A DNA stretch of 64,000 nt. Origin: an uncultured Gilliamella sp. Lineage in GTDB: Bacteria; Pseudomonadota; Gammaproteobacteria; Enterobacterales; Orbaceae. The notes under the pieces were generated by a model. The model was given only the letters and a program-made list of their open reading frames with translations. It was not told the DNA's origin and did no database searches. Positions 37,944 through 46,068 of the stretch are shown here, one piece after another; within the stretch, counting starts at the first letter, position 1, and each line of letters starts with the position of its first letter. A program made the position numbers and the translations under genes. Location of the stretch: contig CAMLMY010000009.1 in assembly GCA_946481345.1 (NCBI GenBank), forward strand, positions 1-64,000. Reading direction: 5' to 3'.

Positions 37944-38288
37944 TTAAGCGGTAGTGTTAGGTCCAGCTCTTATGCCATTATTAGGTGATAATCGAATAAT
38001 TGGATTTGGACTAACATCACGGTAATTTAATGGTGTAGTTAACCTATAACATTGCCCTTTTTGCGCTAAGACTAATGTTTGTGATGTTGTTGTTATCGGA
38101 GCTTGATGATCTTGTACAATTCGGGTAATGGTAATAATACCAACTTGGGACGCTGATGATTGCGCAGGTAAAGCGTTTTCTTGATACAATCCAAACCCAG
38201 CAGCAATCACACCTAATAATAAGTGCGATAAAGCCGTGTTAATAATCAAGCGTTTGCTGATTTTTTGCCAATAATTAATTATGATCAT
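37944..38288 (-). CDS. secM: SecM, secretion monitor with diverged arrest peptide
   Basis: 114 residues against about 170 in E. coli. The N-terminal signal region is recognisably SecM: 'SHLLLGVIAAGFGL' aligns with E. coli 'PHLLLGMVAASLGL', preceded by a basic segment. The C terminus is 'RLSPNNGIRAGPNTTA', keeping the arrest core GIRAGP (codons at 37959-37976). E. coli has Phe150 and Trp155-Ile156 upstream of this core; here those positions are Pro and Arg-Leu. It is directly upstream of secA. The call is firm from motif and position; how strongly it stalls is not predictable. Confidence 0.9.
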   Translation of the reverse strand: MIIINYWQKISKRLIINTALSHLLLGVIAAGFGLYQENALPAQSSASQVGIITITRIVQDHQAPITTTSQTLVLAQKGQCYRLTTPLNYRDVSPNPIIRLSPNNGIRAGPNTTA

Positions 38289-38465
38289 TTCGGCAGTATA
38301 TTAGCATTTTTTGTCAAAATCAAAAACAATTATTACAACAAGTTAAGCGATTATTGTAGGCAATGAAATGATCAGCAAATAAAGTTAATAAGCCCGATTA
38401 TAAATAAGAGATAATTTATATAAATAAAGTAATATTTAATGAGGAATAGTATAAAATCCACCCAT

Positions 38466-38490
38466 CAAAAAACTTATGATAAGTGGATTT
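38466..38490 (-). terminator. Terminator of the PTS operon
   Basis: On the minus strand ACTTATCATAAGT forms a 5-bp stem with a 3-base loop followed by TTTTT. It lies 26 bp after the last gene's stop and is enclosed by a wider repeat (AAATCCAC/GTGGATTT). Confidence 0.65.
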
Positions 38491-38509
38491 AAATTGATCG
38501 AAACTTACG

Positions 38510-39049
38510 TTATTCTAAACTTGCATGACGATGAGCCATATCATCATTACTATCTTTTTGGTTATTACTCATAGTAAGAATAACAGTATCAAAGATAATA
38601 AGTAACATCTGTTCGAAAAGGCTACCAAGTGGTTGTTGACTTACTTGTGATTGTGAATATTTAGTACCCGATTGTAACATAATGTCTGGTGATTGGATTT
38701 TGGCAAGAGTTGAATCAGGCGATGCACAGATAATAGCAAGATCAATACCTTGTTTGAGTGCTGATTTAGCCATTAAATTAACACTTTCAGTTTCACCTGA
38801 GGCTGATGCGACTATTAAAAGATCACCTTTTTGTACTGATGGTGTAGTTGTTTCACCAACTACAAAAGAGTTTAATCCAAGCTGCATCAGTCTCATTGCA
38901 AAAGCCTTTAACATAAGACCTGAACGTCCTGTACCATGGACAAAAATACGGTTATGCTGTTTTATTTTCTGGATTAAATTTGTGATGTTTTGGTCAGTTA
39001 ATGTTTGAACAGAATGATTTAGTTCATTAATAATTAGTTGTGATTGCAT
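38510..39049 (-). CDS. 6-phospho-3-hexuloisomerase-type SIS protein
   Basis: 179 residues, one SIS domain. 'VHGTGRSGLMLKAFAMRLMQLG' (about 37-58) and 'LIVASASGETES' are the sugar-phosphate loops of the HxlB/PHI family, which interconverts arabino-3-hexulose 6-phosphate and fructose 6-phosphate. The length suits PHI better than other SIS enzymes. No partner 3-hexulose-6-phosphate synthase is obvious, though the epimerase two genes upstream shares that enzyme's fold. Last gene of the nine-gene PTS operon, 14 bp after the SDR gene, with AGGAG upstream. Confidence 0.8.
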   Translation of the reverse strand: MQSQLIINELNHSVQTLTDQNITNLIQKIKQHNRIFVHGTGRSGLMLKAFAMRLMQLGLNSFVVGETTTPSVQKGDLLIVASASGETESVNLMAKSALKQGIDLAIICASPDSTLAKIQSPDIMLQSGTKYSQSQVSQQPLGSLFEQMLLIIFDTVILTMSNNQKDSNDDMAHRHASLE

Positions 39050-39063
39050 TTTGCTTGCTCCTA

Positions 39064-39819
39064 TTAAGCAATAGTTCTACCGCCATCAAGTAAAATAGTT
39101 TGTCCTTGAATATAAGAATTATCTTTATCTGCTAAGAATAAAGTTAAGTTAGCAACATCTTCGACAGTACCAAGACGTCTAACCGGTATTTTTTCCAACA
39201 CGGCATCTAGACTTTCTTGAGTCGGGTAATTCACACGCATCATTTTTCCTGAGTCAATTAATCTTGGAGCAATTGAATTTACATTTACACCCTTTGGACC
39301 TAGTTCTTTGGCTAATCCTCGCATTAATCCTTCGCCTCCTGCTTTAGATGCAGGGTAAGACACACCACCACCAGTGCCACTTAAGGCTGAACCTGAACTG
39401 ATATAAACAATTGAACCTTTATTGGTTAAAAAATCGTTATAGAAAGGTTTAACGGTATTAAATAGACCACTTAAATTGATATCTAATGTTTTTTGCCATT
39501 CTTCATAAGAGATATCATTAACTTTGTTAGCAAATGCAACACCAGCATTTAATACTAAAATATCAATACGTCCAAATTGTTTGAATGTTTCTTCTCGTAC
39601 TTTTTCCATATCTTTCGCGTTTGATACATCAGCTTGAATAAATATTGACTGTTGCTGATAATCGCGAGTTATTTGTTCTGCCGTTTCAGTCCCTAATTCA
39701 TAATTAAAATCGACAATAACTGTATTAGCTCCAGCTTTTGCAAATTTTTCAGCAATTGCTTTACCAATTCCATGTGCTGCACCAGTTACAAGTGCAACTT
39801 TTCCAGTGAAATTACTCAT
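39064..39819 (-). CDS. Short-chain dehydrogenase/reductase
   Basis: 251 residues of the classical SDR type: cofactor loop 'TGAAHGIGKAIAEKFA', 'NAGVAF', catalytic Ser in 'YISSGSALSG' and Tyr-Lys in 'YPASK', then 'VNSIAP'. Asp in 'VIVDFNYE' after the second strand favours NAD(H). In this context it probably oxidises a phosphorylated polyol delivered by the PTS, or reduces a ketose phosphate. The exact substrate is unknown. Confidence 0.85.
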   Translation of the reverse strand: MSNFTGKVALVTGAAHGIGKAIAEKFAKAGANTVIVDFNYELGTETAEQITRDYQQQSIFIQADVSNAKDMEKVREETFKQFGRIDILVLNAGVAFANKVNDISYEEWQKTLDINLSGLFNTVKPFYNDFLTNKGSIVYISSGSALSGTGGGVSYPASKAGGEGLMRGLAKELGPKGVNVNSIAPRLIDSGKMMRVNYPTQESLDAVLEKIPVRRLGTVEDVANLTLFLADKDNSYIQGQTILLDGGRTIA

Positions 39820-39838
39820 TTTTATCTCCTTATCTATA

Positions 39839-40495
39839 TTATGCGGCTAATGAAACTCTTAACTTAGTAATGTTGTCTGTGATATTGCCATTGAATAAAT
39901 ATCCCCCAGAGACAAAAATATTTGCTCCAGCATCGCGACAATACTTAATGGTTTTGTCATCAATACTTCCGTCGACTTCGATATCAATATTGTAATTACT
40001 GACCAAAGATCTAACTCGTTTTATCTTATCCACTACGGACATTAAAAAATGTTGTCCTCCCTCACCAGGATTAACTGTCATAAGTAAAACCATATCAATA
40101 TCATTTAAAAGATATTTTATATTTTCTTCGGAAGTGCCGGGATTAAGCACTATTCCAGCTTTTATTCCCGCCTTACGAATTTTCTGCAAACAACTTATGT
40201 GGCGATTAGTCGCTTCTTGATGAATTGTGATAATGTCTGCTCCGGCTGCAATGATACTGTCTAAATGCACTTCAGGTTTTTGCACCATTAAATGGACATC
40301 AAGTGGTAAATGTGTTAATTTTTTTAGAGCTTTAATGTGATCAGCCCCAAAGGCTATGCGTTCAACAAAATGCCCATCCATTACATCTACATGTAATAGT
40401 TCGACCTCATTTTTTTCTAGTTCTGTCAATTGTTGCTTTAACATACCTAAATTAGCAGCAAAAACAGATGGTGAGAGTTTAAATTTGTTTGCCAT
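39839..40495 (-). CDS. Ribulose-phosphate/allulose-6-phosphate 3-epimerase family enzyme
   Basis: 218-residue TIM barrel with the Rpe-family metal site: 'LLHVDVMDGHFVE', 'LDVHLMVQKPE', 'MTVNPGEGGQHF' and 'IEVDGSIDDKT'. It epimerises ketose phosphates at C3. An operon-borne copy beside a PTS and hexulose isomerase looks more like an AlsE-type hexulose-6-phosphate epimerase than housekeeping Rpe, but sequence alone does not settle this. It starts 29 bp after the EIIC gene. Confidence 0.85.
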   Translation of the reverse strand: MANKFKLSPSVFAANLGMLKQQLTELEKNEVELLHVDVMDGHFVERIAFGADHIKALKKLTHLPLDVHLMVQKPEVHLDSIIAAGADIITIHQEATNRHISCLQKIRKAGIKAGIVLNPGTSEENIKYLLNDIDMVLLMTVNPGEGGQHFLMSVVDKIKRVRSLVSNYNIDIEVDGSIDDKTIKYCRDAGANIFVSGGYLFNGNITDNITKLRVSLAA

Positions 40496-40524
40496 GTATT
40501 ATTTCCTTATTCATAAAAATATAT

Positions 40525-41814
40525 TTAAGAAAAAACTTCTATTAATCTATGTATTAATGAAACCAAAATGCTTCCTGGATTCCAGCCAAAATGACCACCA
40601 TCGGTTACTGTGGCATTTGGATTTGTGGCGAAGATATCTAAGCCTGCATACTTCATCATCGCTGTTGCTTCTGGAGCAAAATAGTTAGCGCTAAAGCAGA
40701 CAAAATACATGCAGATTATTGATAGTAAGGTGCTACGAAATACATTTCCCTTACTGGCTAAGACAATCATAGGTGTCAAATAACAAACTTGAGCGAGTAA
40801 ACCTAAAGGAAAAAACGTCATATTAGGAATAAGGAAAGCAAATCCGATAACAAATGGTATAGTGATTGCGGTTACGGTAATACAAGCAGGATCGCCAAGT
40901 CCTAAGGCAATGTCCATGCCTATATAAAACTTACCATCACTACCACTAACATGTTTTTTGATAAATGTTGTTGCTGCATTACCTATTGGTGTTACGCCCT
41001 CCATCATAATTCCTACCATTCTTGGAATAAGTATCATGACTGCTGCAAATCCCATACAAATGGTGAGAATTGTTGGAATATTTTGTTGAGTTAATATGCC
41101 TAAAAATGCACCAACAAAAATACCAATAAAGGTAGGATCTCCAAAAATACCTAATTTACTTTCAATTTTATCCATATTTATTTCAAGATTTTTAATAAAA
41201 GGAATAAAATCAATTAGTTTATTTAAAAATACGGCAATTGGATAAATTAAAGCAACAAAAGCTAAAGTAGTGCATGTGGTTCCCTCTAAACCAAAATATT
41301 CCTCCCATTTAGGAGCAACCCATTTAGCACAAAATAATGTAATAACAGATAAGCCGATTGTGACTAAAACACCAATGAATATATTGTTAAATAGAGCAAT
41401 GGCTAAAGCTCCCGGAATCATGAAGTGAATGAAGTTCCATACATCAACATTAATTACATTAACAACTTTTATTTTGATTAATAAAATATTTAATAAAATG
41501 ATCAACGGAATACACAATACCACTGCTGGGATAGACCAAGCGGCACCACCGATTGCAGCAAATCCTACATCAATCGTTGTAAAACCTGACCCAAGCTTTT
41601 CATAATAGGCGATAACTGGGTTTATTGTTGCCATTAGTAGGTTAAGCACTAGTACTAAACCTTGAAAACCAATTCCAACGAGTAAACCTGATTTAATTGC
41701 TGAACCAATTCGCATACGGAAAAACAAACCTAGTAGCATGATAACTACGGGTAGCAATACTACTGCACCTAGTTTTGAAACGGTTTCAAAAAAAGTTTGT
41801 AATATATCCATCAT
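40525..41814 (-). CDS. PTS system EIIC component, galactitol (Gat) family, second set
   Basis: 429 residues, about ten membrane segments, with the Gat-family EIIC look: 'GIGFQGLVLVLNLLMATINP', 'TTIDVGFAAIGGAAWS', 'GDPTFIGIFVGAFLGIL' and 'MMEGVTPIGNAA'. It forms the sugar channel. It pairs with the EIIB gene 11 bp upstream. AAGGAG precedes the ATG. The operon holds another EIIC/EIIB pair, so two substrates or a hetero-oligomeric permease are possible. Confidence 0.9.
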   Translation of the reverse strand: MMDILQTFFETVSKLGAVVLLPVVIMLLGLFFRMRIGSAIKSGLLVGIGFQGLVLVLNLLMATINPVIAYYEKLGSGFTTIDVGFAAIGGAAWSIPAVVLCIPLIILLNILLIKIKVVNVINVDVWNFIHFMIPGALAIALFNNIFIGVLVTIGLSVITLFCAKWVAPKWEEYFGLEGTTCTTLAFVALIYPIAVFLNKLIDFIPFIKNLEINMDKIESKLGIFGDPTFIGIFVGAFLGILTQQNIPTILTICMGFAAVMILIPRMVGIMMEGVTPIGNAATTFIKKHVSGSDGKFYIGMDIALGLGDPACITVTAITIPFVIGFAFLIPNMTFFPLGLLAQVCYLTPMIVLASKGNVFRSTLLSIICMYFVCFSANYFAPEATAMMKYAGLDIFATNPNATVTDGGHFGWNPGSILVSLIHRLIEVFS

Positions 41815-41825
41815 AGTTATGCTCC

Positions 41826-42128
41826 TTATGCGTTAGATAAAATCTCTTGGCATAGTTGCAATAGTTTGTCTTTTACTAAATCAACGTTAACACCAGAAAT
41901 AAGACCAAAAACACTCATATGTGGAATGGTTAATGCTTTTTTATAATTAGCGGTTGTGAGTACTAAATCAAAATTTTGCTGTTTACCCTCCAATTCTCCT
42001 AAAGTACATTTACTAATTTTTGCTGTTATACCAGCACTTTCTAATATATTTTTTACTGCATCAACAGCAACTGTTGACGTTGCTACACCACTTCCACAGG
42101 CAACAATGATATTTAATTGTTTGGACAT
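41826..42128 (-). CDS. PTS system EIIB component (Gat type), second set
   Basis: 100 residues. The phosphorylatable cysteine is Cys11 in 'IIVACGSGVATSTV', followed by the P-loop of the lactose/galactitol EIIB fold. It passes phosphate from EIIA to the incoming sugar. I start at the ATG at 42128, with AAAGGA upstream, rather than the ATG five codons earlier that overlaps this ribosome site. Confidence 0.88.
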   Translation of the reverse strand: MSKQLNIIVACGSGVATSTVAVDAVKNILESAGITAKISKCTLGELEGKQQNFDLVLTTANYKKALTIPHMSVFGLISGVNVDLVKDKLLQLCQEILSNA

Positions 42129-42201
42129 AATTTTTCCTTTCATCTATTTTATTCATCAGTAATTTTTAAATTAGTGATGAATAAAAATTTAGTATAATTA
42201 T

Positions 42202-42651
42202 CTATTTGTTTATATGCTGATTGATTAATTGTTCAACTTGTAAGCAGCTAAGGTTTTGACAGTTGTCAACGAAAATTTCATCTTGAAATAAAGCAAACAA
42301 CCGCTGGAGTATCGTCAAGTGTTGATTACTGGTTGATAAAGCTAGGTTGAATATTAATTGACAACTGACTTTTAAATCAGAATCTTCCATTTGTCCAAAC
42401 TCAACACCTTTAGAGGAACGAACTAAACTAATAGCATCAGACTTTACCAATTGATAATTTGCATGAGGTATAGCTATCCCTATTCCGTTACTCATAAGTA
42501 ATCCTGTAGGATAATCTTTTTCACGATCAATACATGCAGTAATGTAATCAGCTTGGATATAATCTTTTTCTAACAAATAAGAACCTGATGCGTTAATTAC
42601 TTCTTGATATATTTTGATACTGTTATCTAAATCATGAACTAAAATATGCAT
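42202..42651 (-). CDS. PTS system EIIA component (fructose/mannitol/Gat-like)
   Basis: 149 residues of the PTS_EIIA type-2 fold. The active His63 is in 'GIGIAIPHANYQ'. It takes phosphate from HPr and passes it to EIIB. It is the only EIIA in the operon and lies between the two EIIB genes, so it probably serves both. It ends 73 bp before the second EIIB gene, the largest gap within the operon. Confidence 0.88.
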   Translation of the reverse strand: MHILVHDLDNSIKIYQEVINASGSYLLEKDYIQADYITACIDREKDYPTGLLMSNGIGIAIPHANYQLVKSDAISLVRSSKGVEFGQMEDSDLKVSCQLIFNLALSTSNQHLTILQRLFALFQDEIFVDNCQNLSCLQVEQLINQHINK

Positions 42652-42661
42652 AAACTACCTC

Positions 42662-42946
42662 TTATTTAGTAAGTTCTTTTTTTACTGCATCAAAAATTGC
42701 TTCTTCGCCAATACCGGTAAGCAAACCAGCACCAACAATTACTTTAGTTGTAATATCAGGATTATCGATTTTGGTTGATGACACGACTAAATCGTAGCCA
42801 TTAAACGTATCAGCTGAACATGCCATGAGTGAGGATTTATCCACTTGTGCAACAATACTTTGTTCTTTCAGATAATCTTGTAAAATTGAAACCATAATTG
42901 ATGATGAAGCAATTCCATTTCCACAAACCACTAAAACTTTTTTCAT
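42662..42946 (-). CDS. PTS system EIIB component (Gat type), first set
   Basis: 94 residues. Cys8 in 'VLVVCGNGIASSSIM' is the phosphorylation site. The ATG overlaps the end of the EIIC gene by four bases, so the two are translationally coupled. It ends 10 bp before EIIA. Confidence 0.88.
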   Translation of the reverse strand: MKKVLVVCGNGIASSSIMVSILQDYLKEQSIVAQVDKSSLMACSADTFNGYDLVVSSTKIDNPDITTKVIVGAGLLTGIGEEAIFDAVKKELTK

Positions 42947-44310
42947 TTTGAGACCTCGCTATTAATGTTTGAATTTCTTTGTTTTTTCTTCAATAAATAA
43001 CCTACTGATAGTAAAATCAGACCAATTAACGCATAACCTAGTATTCCTATGTGGCTAGTTGCGGCAAACAGTCCTGTAAATGGATTTGCAGATGGATTCA
43101 ATGAGGTATACATCACAGAAGCATCAGGATTGGTTCCAAATTCTTGAAATACTTCATTTGTTGCAGGAGTCATCCACGAAGCGATATATAAACCACCGCC
43201 AAATAAAAAAATTGAAGTGATCCATGTACGAATGATATTGCCTTTAAATACTGGTACCATACAGGCAATAAAGAATACAAATTGAGATAAGTCACCTAAT
43301 GGCATTACCTTATTACCGGGTAAAATTACGGCTAAGATGACAATGACTGGTATAAGCAATAATGCGGGTGCAATTACTGATGGGTTACCAACAATTAACG
43401 CAGTATCCATACCAACAGTAATATCACGATTTGGGAAGCGTTTAACTAGTTTTTTTCGAACTACATTTGATAACGGTACTAATCCTTCCATCATTATGGA
43501 AGTCATCCTTGGTAATAACAACATAACAGCTGCTAAATACATTCCCAATTGTAAGCTAGAAATGATAGTGTGATAGGGGCTTTGCCATGAATAACCACAA
43601 AAACCAAGTAAAACTCCAATAATAAAACCAACAATGGTTGGATCACCAAGTACACCAAAGCGTTTTTGAATTGTTTCTGCTGTAATACTCAGATTTTTAA
43701 AACCAGGAATACGGTCATAAACCCAATTGAAAGGGTAAGCAAAAATGAGATAAGTATTTGCTACTGGGTGAGAAATGGATACACCTTCGGGTAAATTATA
43801 AAACTGTTCATTATTTTTAGCGCCAATATCGGCCGCTATTAATGCCCAAATATGGAAGAGTGCTGCTGTTAATACTCCATATAGAAAACTTCCAGAGTAA
43901 ACACCAACAATAGCCCCCATTGATGCATTTTGATGTAAATTGAACACATCAACATTAACGCAATCTGTTATTTTTAAAATAAGGAGTAGTACATTAACAA
44001 ATACACATAATGGAATAATAATTGGTCCCATACTAGAACCGAATCCCATTACGGCAGTAGCAGCGCCTCCGACATCAATTGCACTAAGTGAAGATCCTGT
44101 ACTTTCAGCAAGTCCAGTAACTGCAGGAGCCATCTTGTCTAGCATAAATTTAATTGTCATACTTAATGCTATAAAGCCAATACCAACTTTCATTGCAGAA
44201 GATATACATTCTGAAATAGGTCGACCAAGACCAGCCATGAGTATTAAAAAAATAATAGGGATAAAGATAAAATTACCTAAATCATTAATAAATTGCGTGA
44301 TTAGTTCCAT
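42943..44310 (-). CDS. PTS system EIIC component, galactitol (Gat) family, first set
   Basis: 455 residues, multi-spanning. It shares with the second EIIC 'STIKFML'-type helix 2, 'SAIDVGGAATAVMGFG', 'GDPTIVGFIIGVLLGF' and 'MMEGLVPLSNV'. The two are clearly paralogous but diverged. It has a Lys-rich C-terminal tail. AAGGAG precedes the ATG at 44310. Second gene of the operon. Confidence 0.9.
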   Translation of the reverse strand: MELITQFINDLGNFIFIPIIFLILMAGLGRPISECISSAMKVGIGFIALSMTIKFMLDKMAPAVTGLAESTGSSLSAIDVGGAATAVMGFGSSMGPIIIPLCVFVNVLLLILKITDCVNVDVFNLHQNASMGAIVGVYSGSFLYGVLTAALFHIWALIAADIGAKNNEQFYNLPEGVSISHPVANTYLIFAYPFNWVYDRIPGFKNLSITAETIQKRFGVLGDPTIVGFIIGVLLGFCGYSWQSPYHTIISSLQLGMYLAAVMLLLPRMTSIMMEGLVPLSNVVRKKLVKRFPNRDITVGMDTALIVGNPSVIAPALLLIPVIVILAVILPGNKVMPLGDLSQFVFFIACMVPVFKGNIIRTWITSIFLFGGGLYIASWMTPATNEVFQEFGTNPDASVMYTSLNPSANPFTGLFAATSHIGILGYALIGLILLSVGYLLKKKQRNSNINSEVSK

Positions 44311-44328
44311 AAGATGCTCCTTTGTTAC

Positions 44329-44850
44329 TTATTCATCAGCTCTAAAACCCATATTCCATGCAACATGCATAGGTTTGACTAATAGAGCATTGTCATTACG
44401 TTCTGCTTCTAATAAGTTTTTTTTCGAGTTTTCGCGAGCAGTAGTAAAATCAAAAGGTTCATCAAGCCAAGCGTCAATGATCATTTTTGTATACTCAAGC
44501 CCATTGACTCGGCAACCAATACCGATGATTTGCGCATTATTACTGAGTCTGGCTCGTTTGGCTGAATAAGGATTGGTTACTGCAGTGGCACGAATACCCC
44601 AATGTTTATTTGCTTGACAAGTAAAACCAATTCCAGTTCCACAGATATAAATACCTAAACGGCAAATATCTTTTTGAATCAGCACTGACATTTCATCTGC
44701 CAATTTGGCGAATGTATTGACACCATCATCCTTGACCTTTACTGGGTCATAAACGACCTCAGCATTTTTTTCATCAATTAAGTATTGTTTAATGGCTTGT
44801 TTATATTCAAATCCCAGATCATCGCATGCGATAGCAATTTTTGTTTTCAT
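44329..44850 (-). CDS. RpiB/LacA/LacB-family sugar-phosphate isomerase
   Basis: 173 residues. 'IACDDLGFEYK' at the N terminus and 'GIYICGTGIGFTCQANKH', with the catalytic Cys, then 'GIRATAVTNPYSAKRARLSNNAQ', are the family signature. Members isomerise aldose and ketose phosphates (ribose-5-P, allose-6-P, or galactose-6-P as LacAB). It is longer than RpiB (about 150) because of a C-terminal extension of about 25 residues. First gene of the PTS operon, with GAGGA upstream and a strong CRP site 61 bp before its start. Confidence 0.88.
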   Translation of the reverse strand: MKTKIAIACDDLGFEYKQAIKQYLIDEKNAEVVYDPVKVKDDGVNTFAKLADEMSVLIQKDICRLGIYICGTGIGFTCQANKHWGIRATAVTNPYSAKRARLSNNAQIIGIGCRVNGLEYTKMIIDAWLDEPFDFTTARENSKKNLLEAERNDNALLVKPMHVAWNMGFRADE

Positions 44851-44888
44851 CAGTTTTCCTCATTTAGATTTAGTAACCAACTTTATAG

Positions 44889-44900
44889 TTGGTTTTTATT
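44889..44900. promoter_or_regulatory. TTGGTTTTT motif 1 in the PTS-operon/DeoR control region
   Basis: TTGGTTTTTATT, one of three copies of a TTGGTTTTT motif between the divergent PTS operon and its DeoR regulator (others at 44958-44966 inverted and 45006-45014). These are candidate DeoR half-sites. Confidence 0.4.
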
Positions 44901-44910
44901 GGTAAGTCAA

Positions 44911-44926
44911 TGTGATCTGCGTCACA
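44911..44926 (-). promoter_or_regulatory. CRP binding site upstream of the PTS operon
   Basis: TGTGATCTGCGTCACA has two perfect half-sites (TGTGA-N6-TCACA). It lies 61 bp upstream of the first gene and predicts cAMP-CRP activation of the PTS operon. Confidence 0.85.
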
Positions 44927-44957
44927 AAAATAATAAGATTATGTTTTTTATTTAATT

Positions 44958-44966
44958 AAAAACCAA
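44958..44966. promoter_or_regulatory. TTGGTTTTT motif 2 (inverted)
   Basis: AAAAACCAA, the reverse complement of motif 1, in the DeoR/PTS divergent region. Confidence 0.4.
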
Positions 44967-45005
44967 TTTATGCCAATTTTGTGTTGGTATTTAATATTAA
45001 GTCAA

Positions 45006-45014
45006 TTGGTTTTT
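45006..45014. promoter_or_regulatory. TTGGTTTTT motif 3
   Basis: TTGGTTTTT in the same orientation as motif 1, about 125 bp before the regulator's start. Motif 2 to motif 3 spacing is about 48 bp. Confidence 0.4.
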
Positions 45015-45137
45015 TTAGAAAAGTAGTTAAGATAAATGAGGAATAAGTTAGATTCTGTTGTAAAATATCGGCAAAAATAAAAAAGATAACTATTAATAAC
45101 ACCAATACCCATACTAAAATAATTGAGATTGTTAACT

Positions 45138-45893
45138 ATGCACTTAATGAATGAGAGAAGAGAATTAATTTTAGAAGAGTTGATTACAGCGGGAACTGTG
45201 TATGTAAGTGAACTAGCTCGTAAATATCAAGTAACTTATGAAACTATTCGCAAAGATCTATCTCAATTAGAAAAAAAAGGATTTTTAGTTAAATGTCATG
45301 GCGGTGCAACGCTTAAACAAGGTGCTATTGAGAATCCATTCAAAATTAGAGAAAAAGAAAATGCAAGCTTAAAAAAGAGTATCGCACAAAAAGCATTAAC
45401 GCTTCTTCCAGATAATTGCTCAATAATTATCGGTACAGGAAGTACAGCATTAGAACTAGCTAAATTATTAGTGTATCGTTCTGGTTTCAAAATTTTCACG
45501 GACTCTCTACCTGTAGCTAACATATTGATTTCGTCAGAAAATCAAGTGTTTTTATTTGGTGGTGAATTACGTGACAAAAGTTCATCTGTATTTGGAGGTT
45601 GGGCGCTATCAATGATCAACGAAATCCAAGTTGATGTCTGCTTTTTAGGAACTGATGGCTTTAGCAATTTAAACGGCCCTTCTAGTCCTTCGTCTTCAGA
45701 TGCCTACATAGATAAAGTGATCATTGCACATTCGGATAAAAGATATATTTTAGGTGACTATACTAAATTCAGTCGTAAAAGCTTATATAAAATTTGTGAT
45801 TGGGGTGAAATTACCGCGTTAATTACTAATGATATGGCAGACGCCTCACAAGTTATGGAGTTAGAAAAGCAGACACGTGTGATTTTGTGCTAG
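45138..45893 (+). CDS. DeoR-family transcriptional regulator of the PTS operon
   Basis: About 251 residues. The N-terminal DeoR helix-turn-helix has 'RELILEELI', 'VSELARKYQVTYETIRKDLSQ' and 'VKCHGGAT'. The effector domain has 'IIIGTGSTALELAKLL' and 'LGTDGFSNLNGPSSPS', the sugar-phosphate-binding fold. It is divergent from the PTS operon and most likely its repressor. ATG 45138 and ATG 45147 are both possible; neither has a strong ribosome site, and an upstream TTG is less likely. Confidence 0.88.
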   Translation: MHLMNERRELILEELITAGTVYVSELARKYQVTYETIRKDLSQLEKKGFLVKCHGGATLKQGAIENPFKIREKENASLKKSIAQKALTLLPDNCSIIIGTGSTALELAKLLVYRSGFKIFTDSLPVANILISSENQVFLFGGELRDKSSSVFGGWALSMINEIQVDVCFLGTDGFSNLNGPSSPSSSDAYIDKVIIAHSDKRYILGDYTKFSRKSLYKICDWGEITALITNDMADASQVMELEKQTRVILC

Positions 45894-46068
45894 CAAAATA
45901 TTGTTGTTTGATAGGTTAATCGCCTTATTTTAAATGTTACTTTCTTAAACTGAATTACTCAGTATTCTAAACCTTAAACTTTGTTTATTGTTTTTCTTTA
46001 TCAACAAAATATCCCACCTCTAATTTTAATAAATAATGGTTAAAAAAAGAGGGGGAAAGTTGATTAAA

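Noticed and set aside
38510-40495. A formaldehyde-fixing ribulose-monophosphate pathway (HPS plus PHI)
   Set aside because: PHI is present, but the nearby TIM-barrel protein has the Rpe/AlsE metal-site motifs rather than clear HPS features, and the operon is a PTS sugar system.
43940-44569. A 209-codon plus-strand frame opposite the first EIIC and isomerase genes
   Set aside because: It is antisense to two well-supported genes and its translation lacks any domain-like pattern.
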